14,515 nt of DNA from Saprospiraceae bacterium (GTDB lineage: Bacteria > Bacteroidota > Bacteroidia > Chitinophagales > Saprospiraceae): positions 1 through 14,515 of the forward strand of contig JADZFP010000258.1 of NCBI GenBank assembly GCA_020849825.1, read 5' to 3'. The notes below the pieces were generated by a model. That model was given only the letters and a program-made list of their open reading frames with translations. It was not told the origin of the DNA and searched no databases. A program made the translations under genes and the position numbers. This document shows, in pieces, positions 1 to 5,680 of the stretch (within the stretch, counting starts at the first letter, position 1; each line of letters begins with the position of its first letter).

Positions 1-317
1 TAGTGGTTGTAAACGGCAACGGAAAGCACTTTTTTGGCGTCGTCCTGCCCGATTACGTATTCGTCCAGAAAAGACTTGATTTCTCCCGGAGGGATAAGCC
101 GCAGCGGGCCGCCGTAGCGCGCGCTTTTTTTCGGTTGTTCTTCTTCCTGCTGATGTCGTGCCGGGCGGCCGAGTTCCTGCTCGACGAGTTCTCCTGCCTT
201 GTCGACGCAAAGTTCGCAGATCTGGGCATCCATGCCGCTGATAAGCATAATCACGTCGTCTTTGCTGCGGCCGCAGAAAGAGCAATGGTTGGGAGAGGGT
301 TTGCCGTTGCGAATCAT
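1..317 (-). CDS. clpX: ATP-dependent Clp protease ATP-binding subunit ClpX, N-terminal part (cut by window edge)
   Basis: ClpX is the AAA+ unfoldase that recognises tagged or misfolded proteins and threads them into the ClpP chamber in the cytoplasm. The 105 codons visible begin MIRNGKPSPNHCSFCGRS. They hold the N-terminal C4 zinc-binding domain, with Cys12/Cys15 (CSFC) and Cys34/Cys37 (CELC). A charged Gln/Glu/Lys linker follows at about residues 46-60. The entry to the AAA+ module reads LDEYVIGQDDAKKVLSVAVY (from about residue 79), the usual ClpX signature just before the Walker A loop. The Walker motifs lie beyond base 1. The ATG at 317 is chosen because it places the zinc finger at the family's normal distance from the N-terminus. 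No Shine-Dalgarno is seen. The gene lies 117 bp downstream of clpP on the same strand. Function is confident from the motifs; completeness cannot be judged here. Confidence 0.96.
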   Translation of the reverse strand, partial: MIRNGKPSPNHCSFCGRSKDDVIMLISGMDAQICELCVDKAGELVEQELGRPARHQQEEEQPKKSARYGGPLRLIPPGEIKSFLDEYVIGQDDAKKVLSVAVYNH

Positions 318-350
318 AGGAAGGAAGAAAATTGGGGAATAAACTTAGGA

Positions 351-358
351 TAAAAGTA
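351..358 (-). promoter_or_regulatory. Possible -7 element for clpX
   Basis: On the minus strand this reads TACTTTTA, seven of eight matches to the Bacteroidota -7 consensus TAnnTTTG, about 33 nt before the clpX start and just after the clpP/clpX hairpin. No convincing -33 TTTG is seen at the right distance. It would let clpX be transcribed separately from clpP. Confidence 0.25.
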
Positions 359-375
359 CCTGAATTGGTTCAAAA

Positions 376-410
376 GGCCCGGAAAATGAATGAAGTCAAT
401 TTTCCGGGCC
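376..410 (-). terminator. Hairpin between clpP and clpX, probable (partial) terminator
   Basis: A perfect 12-bp stem (376-387 GGCCCGGAAAAT pairs with 399-410) with an 11-nt loop starts 24 bp past the clpP stop. On the minus strand it is followed by only four T's, so it could act as a weak intrinsic terminator or attenuator, or protect the clpP mRNA end, while allowing some readthrough into clpX. Confidence 0.6.
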
Positions 411-434
411 ATTGTTTTAAATCGGCGGGCTTGT

Positions 435-1151
435 TTAGTCGTTCTTCTTCGTTCGCGGGTTGTTGCGCTCGAGTACTTCATCGACGAGGCCGTAGGCTTT
501 GGCTTCGTCGCCGCTCATCCAGTTGTCGCGATCACAGTCTTCTTCGATTTTCTCATACGGCTGTCCGGTATGGTAAGCCAGGATGTCGTAGAGTGATTTT
601 TGCATCTTTTTGATCAGTTTGTAAGTGATCTCGATGTCGGATACCTGGCCCTGGGCGCCACCCATTGGCTGGTGGATCATGACGTGGCTGTGGTACAGGC
701 AGCTGCGTTTGCCTTTTACACCGGCGGCGAGCAATACGGCGCCCATGGAGGCAGCCAGTCCCGTGCAGATCGTGGCCACGTCGGGAGCAACGTACTGCAT
801 GGTGTCGTAGATACCCAGGCCGTCGATTACGGAACCGCCGGGGCTGTTGATGAACAGCTGGATGTCGCGTTTGGGGTCGCTGGATTCGAGGAAAAGCAGC
901 TGGGCCTGGATGACATTAGCCACGTATTCGGTCACCGGTACGCCCATGAAGATGATGCGGTCCATCATCAGACGGCTGAACACATCCATAACGGCGAGGT
1001 TCATCGGACGCTCTTCGATCACGGCGGGTGTGAAGGCGCGGATGTTCGGTGCGGCGGCGGCGCCGGCAGCCTGCATGTACTTTTCGAGGTGCATGCTGTT
1101 CATGCCGAGATGGCGCGTCGCGTACTTCTGAAATTCATTTTTGTCAAACAT
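435..1151 (-). CDS. clpP: ATP-dependent Clp protease proteolytic subunit ClpP
   Basis: ClpP is the tetradecameric serine peptidase that degrades substrates delivered by ClpX in the cytoplasm. The 238-residue product has the full catalytic triad: Ser135 in GLAASMGAVLL, His160 in HVMIHQPMGG and Asp209 in DRDNWMS. Their spacing (25 and 49 residues) equals that of E. coli Ser97/His122/Asp171. The oxyanion/strand motif INSPGGSV is at 101-108. The core begins near residue 49 (RPMNLAVMDVFSRLMMDRI), so roughly 45 residues precede it, including an Ala-rich stretch (28-34). This is longer than in E. coli and may be a processed propeptide. The ATG at 1151 is preferred over an upstream in-frame TTG at 1187, because the extra residues look like untranslated sequence. 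It follows tig by 154 bp and precedes clpX, the classic gene order. Confidence 0.97.
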   Translation of the reverse strand: MFDKNEFQKYATRHLGMNSMHLEKYMQAAGAAAAPNIRAFTPAVIEERPMNLAVMDVFSRLMMDRIIFMGVPVTEYVANVIQAQLLFLESSDPKRDIQLFINSPGGSVIDGLGIYDTMQYVAPDVATICTGLAASMGAVLLAAGVKGKRSCLYHSHVMIHQPMGGAQGQVSDIEITYKLIKKMQKSLYDILAYHTGQPYEKIEEDCDRDNWMSGDEAKAYGLVDEVLERNNPRTKKND

Positions 1152-1262
1152 GGTATGAACTCGTTTTTTTCGAGGCAAGTATAACAAGGTTTGTCGGCGA
1201 AGGTTAAGGCTGCAAAAAAGGGAACTATAGTGCTGGACGTAACGCGCCGCCGGGCAGATGAA

Positions 1263-1292
1263 CGACCGTTTTGAGGCGATGAAAATCGGTCG
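1263..1292 (-). terminator. Hairpin between tig and clpP
   Basis: The arms CGACCGTTTT (1263-1272) and AAAATCGGTCG (1282-1292) form a 10-bp stem with one bulged base, starting 13 nt after the tig stop on the minus strand. No T-run follows, so it is a poor intrinsic terminator. It could be a processing or mRNA-stabilising element. Confidence 0.35.
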
Positions 1293-1305
1293 CGCGGATC
1301 AGTGT

Positions 1306-2706
1306 TTATTCCACGATTTCGCGCAATTCGGCGTCTTCGCCTTGTTCGGTTTCTGCTTTTTGCCGGGTTGCATCGAAAATTTGCTGGAATTCGGCGGAGT
1401 TGATCGGCTTGTCGGCCAGGGTTACCTCGGCGCGCATGGCCTCGAACAGTTTGTCGTATTCCAGGTCGCTTTTGACCTTTTCAACGTCTTTATCATTTTT
1501 CATCATCCGTTCGGCGTAGTCGGTCAGGATGTTTTCCGGAAGGTCCATCTGGAAGTAGCTGCGAATGCGGCGCATGTAGTCTTCCCGGATTTCTTCGTCG
1601 CTCACCTCGATGGCAAATTTTACTTTCAAGTGATCGCGGAGCAGCGACCAGCGAAGGTTTTCGGCGAATGCGGGGAATTCCTGTTCCACCGATTCGGGGG
1701 TGAGCGTACCGCGGTTGGTAGCGATCAGCCAGCGGCGCAGGAAACGTTCGGGCAGTTCGATGGGGTTGAGTTCGAGCAGGCGGGCTTGGATGTCGCGCAT
1801 GACGAGCGCATTGGCCCGTACTTCATAGAATTGAGCAATGGCCTTTTTGATCTCTTCCCGGGCTTCGGTCTCGTTGCTGACACCGCTGCCGAAGTAGCTG
1901 GTGAAGAACTCTTCGTCGAGGTCGGCTTTACCCACCCGCGACACCTCTTCGATGACGCCGCTGAACCAGTCGCCCACCTGGCGGGTGTCCGATTCTTCGA
2001 GGTTGAGAATGTATTTGCGGTACATTTTTTCTTCGTGACGGTTTTCCAGTTCACGAGCGTTGAACCGCACGCTGTCGCCTTTCTTTTTGGTCAGCAGTTC
2101 GGCCTTGAAGGCCTCGTCGGTCATGTCTTTGATAAAAAGAGTGATCGTTGTTTCGTAGTCGCCGCCTTCTTCTTTGGCCGCGATACGCACGATGTCGTTT
2201 TCCTGGATGTCGTTTTCCGGATTGGAGCGTTTGCCGACGCGTTCGCGGGCGTTGTCGAGGTCGGTTTCGGCCAGTTCGTCGAGGTTGGCAATGGTATAGC
2301 GTTCGTATACCTGGCTTTTATCGAGGCCTTTGACTTCAAAAGGCGCTACGAAACCGATTTCATATTCTACGGAAAACTCCGTGTCGGGGCTGCTGATGCT
2401 ATGGGTAAAGTTCCCGGGGTTTTCGGTCGGCATCGGTTGCCCGAGCACGTCGAGGCCGCTTTGGCGCAGGTAGTCGTACAGTTCCTGGGCCATCATATCA
2501 TTGAGCGTATCGGCAAAGAGCGCATTTCCGTACATGCGCTTCACGTAGTCCATCGGCGCCTGTCCCTGGCGGAAGCCTTTTATGGCTGCGCGTTGGCGGA
2601 AGCGTTTGAGCTCGGCGTCGACTTTGGGTTTCAGTTCATCGCGCTGAACGGTGACGGTAATTATAGCAGAGGTGGAATCGAGGTCGTTGCGTTGAACGGT
2701 GGGCAT
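1306..2706 (-). CDS. tig: Trigger factor, ribosome-associated chaperone
   Basis: Trigger factor binds near the ribosome exit tunnel and shields nascent chains; many members also have prolyl isomerase activity. The 466-residue length is in the family's normal range (about 430-460). The ribosome-docking signature GFRQGQAP sits at residues 44-51, matching E. coli GFRKGKVP. An N-terminal beta/alpha domain comes first. A middle region (about 150-245) sits where the FKBP-like domain lies but shows no clear FKBP active-site motif, so isomerase activity is doubtful. A long charged helical C-terminal region forms the chaperone arms. The stop is TAA at 1306-1308. The start codon lies inside the last unit of an 8-bp repeat array and no Shine-Dalgarno is visible. 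Gene order tig-clpP-clpX supports the call: nascent-chain folding next to the protease that clears failures. Confidence 0.95.
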   Translation of the reverse strand: MPTVQRNDLDSTSAIITVTVQRDELKPKVDAELKRFRQRAAIKGFRQGQAPMDYVKRMYGNALFADTLNDMMAQELYDYLRQSGLDVLGQPMPTENPGNFTHSISSPDTEFSVEYEIGFVAPFEVKGLDKSQVYERYTIANLDELAETDLDNARERVGKRSNPENDIQENDIVRIAAKEEGGDYETTITLFIKDMTDEAFKAELLTKKKGDSVRFNARELENRHEEKMYRKYILNLEESDTRQVGDWFSGVIEEVSRVGKADLDEEFFTSYFGSGVSNETEAREEIKKAIAQFYEVRANALVMRDIQARLLELNPIELPERFLRRWLIATNRGTLTPESVEQEFPAFAENLRWSLLRDHLKVKFAIEVSDEEIREDYMRRIRSYFQMDLPENILTDYAERMMKNDKDVEKVKSDLEYDKLFEAMRAEVTLADKPINSAEFQQIFDATRQKAETEQGEDAELREIVE

Positions 2707-2791
2707 GTGATAATGTGCTAATGGGTTAATGTGCTAATGTGCTAATTGGGGAATGTGCTAATGTGCTAATTAGGGAATGTGCTAATTGGTT
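2704..2791. repeat. Eleven-unit 8-bp tandem array running into the tig start codon
   Basis: Read on the plus strand, consecutive 8-mers from 2704 are: catgtgat, aatgtgct, aatgggtt, aatgtgct, aatgtgct, aattgggg, aatgtgct, aatgtgct, aattaggg, aatgtgct, aattggtt. The phase never slips. From 2712 a 24-bp higher-order unit repeats three times: consensus octamer, variant octamer, consensus octamer. The first unit contains the complement of the tig ATG (2704-2706), so the array forms the whole proximal 5' untranslated region of tig. Confidence 0.9.
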
Positions 2792-2859
2792 TGTTCGGAT
2801 AGTTTTCAGGAATGAACCACAAGACAAAACGTACGGCTCCAATAGTCCACTACCTCGTT

Positions 2860-2891
2860 AGCACATTAACTCATTAGCACATTAGCACATT
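2860..2891. repeat. Inverted copy of the tig-side octamer array
   Basis: Four octamers (agcacatt, aactcatt, agcacatt, agcacatt) are the reverse complement of the tig-side array. Aligned with 2704-2735 they match at 29 of 32 positions, including the variant unit (aatgagtt against aatgggtt). The spacer between the two arms is 124 bp. The copy ends directly beside the T-run that follows the tRNA gene. Confidence 0.85.
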
Positions 2892-2897
2892 AAAAAA
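2892..2897 (-). terminator. T-run after tRNA-Leu
   Basis: Six T's on the minus strand begin two nucleotides after the tRNA 3' end. They could terminate transcription using the T-arm/acceptor structure, or the run may be leaky and allow readthrough into the octamer array and tig. Confidence 0.35.
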
Positions 2898-2898
2898 G

Positions 2899-2980
2899 TG
2901 CGGGCGGAGGGACTCGAACCCCCATGCCTCGCGGCGCCAGATCCTAAGTCTGGTACGTCTACCAATTTCGCCACGCCCGC
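2899..2980 (-). tRNA. tRNA-Leu (anticodon UAG)
   Basis: The minus-strand sequence folds as an 82-nt class II tRNA. The acceptor arm GCGGGCG pairs with CGCCCGC and an A discriminator follows. The anticodon arm CCAGA-CTTAGGA-TCTGG gives anticodon TAG. A long variable arm is present, as expected for leucine. The T-arm GGGGG-TTCGAGT-CCCTC includes one G-U pair. CCA is not encoded. It would decode CUA and, through wobble, other CUN codons. Confidence 0.95.
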
Positions 2981-2991
2981 AAAAAGGACCG

Positions 2992-2999
2992 CAAAAGTA
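2992..2999 (-). promoter_or_regulatory. -7 element for tRNA-Leu
   Basis: On the minus strand this reads TACTTTTG, a full match to TAnnTTTG, ending 11 bp before the tRNA 5' end. Transcription would start a few bases upstream of the mature tRNA. No clear -33 TTTG is seen. Confidence 0.45.
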
Positions 3000-3063
3000 G
3001 GTTTTTGTACTCGAATTTGTTGGATAGAAATTCTCTAAAATCCGTTAACAAGCCTCAAACAGG

Positions 3064-3094
3064 TTTGATGAGCGCCATCTTTGTCCTAACTTTA
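3064..3094 (+). promoter_or_regulatory. Possible promoter of rel
   Basis: TTTG at 3064-3067 is followed 19 bp later by TAACTTTA at 3087-3094, seven of eight matches to TAnnTTTG. The layout resembles Bacteroidota sigma-A promoters and would leave a leader of about 28 nt before the rel start. Confidence 0.35.
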
Positions 3095-3117
3095 TCCGAA
3101 ACATACGAAAAACAAGC

Positions 3118-3124
3118 AGGAGGG
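3118..3124 (+). promoter_or_regulatory. Shine-Dalgarno-like AGGAGGG of rel
   Basis: AGGAGGG ends 4 nt before the ATG at 3129. It supports that start and stands out here, because the other starts in the window lack a purine-rich ribosome-binding site. Confidence 0.55.
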
Positions 3125-3128
3125 AACC

Positions 3129-5384
3129 ATGGCGCAGGATAAACTGACACCGCATATCCCGGCGGATGACCGCCCGATTATTCAGCGTGCTTACCGCAAT
3201 TTGCTGAAATCCATCAAAACACCGCTCAATACCGACGACAGTCGCAATATCCGCGCGGCATTCGAACTGGCCGCCCAGGCCCATCAGGAGCAGCGTCGCA
3301 AATCGGGCGAACCTTACATCCTGCACCCGATCGAAGTAGCGCGGATATGCGTGGAAGAGATCGGTCTGGGGCCCACGGCAGTGGTCTGCGCCTTGCTGCA
3401 CGACGTGGTGGAAGATACCGATGTTACCCTCAAAGATGTGCACCGGCAGTTTGGCGACCGTGTTGCCCTGATTGTCGACGGCCTCACCAAACTCGACAGC
3501 CTGCACGATTCCGAGAGCCCCCAGGCTGAAAACCTCGCCAAAGTGCTCCGCAATATGCTCGTCGACGTGCGCGTCGTGCTCATCAAAATGGCCGACCGCC
3601 TGCACAACCTGCGCACCATCCGCAGCATGGCGCCGCACAAACAACTCAAAATCGCGGCCGAAACCAGCACGATTTACGCCCCCCTCGCCCACCGCTTGGG
3701 CCTGTATAAAATCAAAAGCGAGTTTCAGGACATCTGCCTCAAAATTACCCACCCCGAAGAATACCACGACATTGCCGACAAACTCGCCCAGACCAAACGC
3801 GCCCGCCAACAGTACATCGACGAGTTCGTACGACCCATTTCGGCAGCACTCGAAGAATTCGGCATAAAAGCCCGCATCACCGGCCGCCCCAAAAGCATCT
3901 TTTCTATCTGGAACAAGATCAGAACCAAACATGTCGCCTTCGAAGACATCTACGACCTCTTCGCCATCCGGAGCATCACCGACGTGCCGCCGGAACGGGA
4001 AAAAATCACCTGCTGGCAGATTTATTCCTTTATCACCGACTATTACAAACCAATCCCGGAGCGACTCAAAGACTGGGTCACCACGCCCAAAGCCAACGGT
4101 TACGAATCGCTCCATACCACGGTAATAGGACCCGATGGCCGATACGTGGAAGTACAAATCCGCTCCGATCGCATGGATGAAATCGCCGAGCGCGGCTTTG
4201 CCGCCCACTGGAAATATAAAGGCATCAAAGGCGTGGGGCAAAAAGCCAACGTGTTCGAAAACTGGCTCAATCAGGTGCGCGAAACCCTCGAAGACAGCGC
4301 CGACGGCAGCACTGTAGAGTTTCTGGCCGATTTCAAAACAACCAACCTGTTTGCCGAAGAGATCCACGTGTTTACGCCCAAAGGCGAAATGAAAGTGCTC
4401 CCGGAAGGCGCCACCGCCCTCGATTTCGCATTCAGTATTCACTCCGACATCGGCTGCGCCTGCCAGGCCGCCAAAGTGAACAACAAACTCGTGCCCATCA
4501 GCTCCCCACTGCACAACGGCGATCAGGTGCAGATCATTACCAATAAAAACCAGAAACCCAGCGAAGACTGGCTCCAGTTTGTCATTACGGCAAAAGCCAA
4601 AAACCGCATTCGATCGGCCCTCAAAGATGAACGCCGAAAACTTGCCGCCGACGGTCGCGAAATACTCGAACGCAAACTCCAGAATACCTTCAAAGTGCCG
4701 GTGGAGGATAACATCGATCCGCTTTCCCGCTGGTTCGGCTACCCCAACCGGCTGGAGTTTCTCAGTGCCATCGCCCTCGAACAGGTCGATCTGGCCGCGG
4801 CCTTCAAACGCTTCCGACCCGATGGCTCCCGCCTCGTGGAAATCGAAGAGGACCGCGGCGTGCGACAGGTCGATGCGAGCGAACCGCCTACCGAAACCGG
4901 TATCCTCAAGGAAGCCCGTCCGTCGTCCAATAAAGCCGAAATCATTATCAACGGCGAACCGGGGCACTTCTACGCCCACTCTTTCGCCACCTGCTGCCAT
5001 CCGGTGCAGGGCGACCCGATCTTTGCATTCGTCACAACGAAAGAGGGCGTCAAAATACACCGCACCACCTGCCCCAATGCCCCCAATATGCTCGCCAACT
5101 ACGAGTACCGCATTCTCAAGGCCGATTGGGGCAATACCGTCAAGGCCGATTTTGTGGCCGATATCGTTATCACGGGTATCGACATCGGCAAAGGCGCCAT
5201 TCAGCGCCTCACCGACCGTATTTCCAACCTCGGACTCAATATCCGCTCTTTCTCCATCTCCGGTGAAGGCGGTTACTTTGAAGGAAAGGTGTCGCTGGTA
5301 GTGCGCAATATCGACCAGCTCAATCACGCCATGCTTTCACTGAAAAGTTTCGACTGGGTGTCGAATGTGCGGCGGGCGGAGTGA
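3129..5384 (+). CDS. rel: Bifunctional (p)ppGpp synthetase/hydrolase, RelA/SpoT (Rel) type
   Basis: This protein makes and degrades the stringent-response alarmone (p)ppGpp in the cytoplasm. The 751-residue product has every domain of a long Rel enzyme. The HD hydrolase domain has its metal ligands (His66, His91-Asp92, Asp156 in KMADRLHN) and the Glu95-Asp96 pair, so hydrolase activity is expected. The synthetase domain shows GRPKSIFSIWNKI (252-264), DIYDLFAIR (273-281), NGYESLHT (323-330) and EVQIR with Glu341, so it also looks competent. A TGS domain follows (about 411-472), then a helical region, a Cys-rich zinc-finger-like segment (TCCHP at 621-625 with His644 and Cys648) and a C-terminal ACT domain (about 675-749). 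The single long enzyme with both sites intact suits a Bacteroidota genome. The start is supported by AGGAGGG just upstream. The gene stands alone and converges with the next gene. Confidence 0.96.
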   Translation: MAQDKLTPHIPADDRPIIQRAYRNLLKSIKTPLNTDDSRNIRAAFELAAQAHQEQRRKSGEPYILHPIEVARICVEEIGLGPTAVVCALLHDVVEDTDVTLKDVHRQFGDRVALIVDGLTKLDSLHDSESPQAENLAKVLRNMLVDVRVVLIKMADRLHNLRTIRSMAPHKQLKIAAETSTIYAPLAHRLGLYKIKSEFQDICLKITHPEEYHDIADKLAQTKRARQQYIDEFVRPISAALEEFGIKARITGRPKSIFSIWNKIRTKHVAFEDIYDLFAIRSITDVPPEREKITCWQIYSFITDYYKPIPERLKDWVTTPKANGYESLHTTVIGPDGRYVEVQIRSDRMDEIAERGFAAHWKYKGIKGVGQKANVFENWLNQVRETLEDSADGSTVEFLADFKTTNLFAEEIHVFTPKGEMKVLPEGATALDFAFSIHSDIGCACQAAKVNNKLVPISSPLHNGDQVQIITNKNQKPSEDWLQFVITAKAKNRIRSALKDERRKLAADGREILERKLQNTFKVPVEDNIDPLSRWFGYPNRLEFLSAIALEQVDLAAAFKRFRPDGSRLVEIEEDRGVRQVDASEPPTETGILKEARPSSNKAEIIINGEPGHFYAHSFATCCHPVQGDPIFAFVTTKEGVKIHRTTCPNAPNMLANYEYRILKADWGNTVKADFVADIVITGIDIGKGAIQRLTDRISNLGLNIRSFSISGEGGYFEGKVSLVVRNIDQLNHAMLSLKSFDWVSNVRRAE

Positions 5385-5392
5385 TTTTTTAT

Positions 5393-5424
5393 GAGGATTC
5401 GAGGATTTGAAGATTTGAGTATTC
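5393..5424. repeat. Second 8-bp-period degenerate tract downstream of rel
   Basis: Four successive octamers, gaggattc, gaggattt, gaagattt and gagtattc, begin 9 bp after the rel stop and follow the consensus GARKATTY. The period equals that of the tig array although the sequence differs. Confidence 0.65.
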
Positions 5425-5445
5425 GAGCCGGCTGGGGATTGATGG

Positions 5446-5519
5446 CTGGAAAAAATCGCCGCTATTGACTACAACGGACCTAATTTGATTTGATCATGAA
5501 TATTCTGGAAAAAATCGCC
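5446..5519. repeat. 15-bp direct repeat flanking a short spacer
   Basis: CTGGAAAAAATCGCC occurs at 5446-5460 and again at 5505-5519, exactly 59 bp apart. The second copy lies inside the small candidate reading frame at 5496. It may mark a local duplication or an insertion scar. Confidence 0.7.
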
Positions 5520-5576
5520 CAAACCATCATGACCTGGGTCCTCAGTTTCCACGCTTTTATGAGCAAAAGGAAATGA
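5496..5576 (+). CDS. Possible 26-residue hydrophobic small protein
   Basis: I do not recognise this reading frame. It encodes 26 residues: an N-terminus MNILEKIAQ, a hydrophobic or amphipathic middle (about residues 10-22: TIMTWVLSFHAFM) and a basic end (SKRK). That layout is common among small membrane-associated peptides. A TAATTTG sequence lies just upstream (5481-5487), too close to be a convincing promoter for this start, and no Shine-Dalgarno is present. It ends 7 bp before the large palindrome that would terminate its transcript. Against it: the frame is short enough to arise by chance, and part of it lies in a local direct repeat. I infer only that it is possible. Confidence 0.25.
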   Translation: MNILEKIAQTIMTWVLSFHAFMSKRK

Positions 5577-5583
5577 ACTGTTT

Positions 5584-5658
5584 ATAAAATCACGCAAATA
5601 CACGAAGCGCGCAAAGGAATGAACCCTTTGCGCGCTTCGCATATTTGCGTGATTTTAT
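5584..5658. terminator. 75-bp near-perfect palindrome, likely bidirectional terminator or repeat element
   Basis: The arms 5584-5617 and 5625-5658 pair over 17 bp, then a two-base mismatch, then 15 bp, around a 7-nt loop. A/T-rich ends on both sides give short U tracts in either direction. It lies between the convergent rel and the type IX cargo gene (whose stop is at 5681), which fits a bidirectional terminator. The stem is longer than a normal terminator, and each arm shows a rough 9-bp period (cacgcaaat, acacgaagc, gcgcaaagg), which suggests a mobile or dispersed intergenic repeat. Confidence 0.75.
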
Positions 5659-5680
5659 TCCAATGCAGGCAGGGTGCTAA

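Noticed and set aside
1152..1187. Upstream TTG start adding 12 residues to ClpP
   Set aside because: The added residues are basic, unrelated to ClpP, and an ATG follows; the ATG at 1151 is more likely.
1258..2721. 487-residue open frame on the plus strand opposite tig
   Set aside because: Codon-register shadow of trigger factor with no recognisable domain.
2704..2891. CRISPR-like array
   Set aside because: The units are 8 bp with no spacers, both orientations occur, and no cas gene is present.
3045..5327. 760-residue open frame on the minus strand opposite rel
   Set aside because: It lies in exact codon register with rel, whose RelA/SpoT domains are unmistakable; the translation is a low-complexity Phe/Gly/Val-rich shadow caused by missing TTA/CTA/TCA codons.
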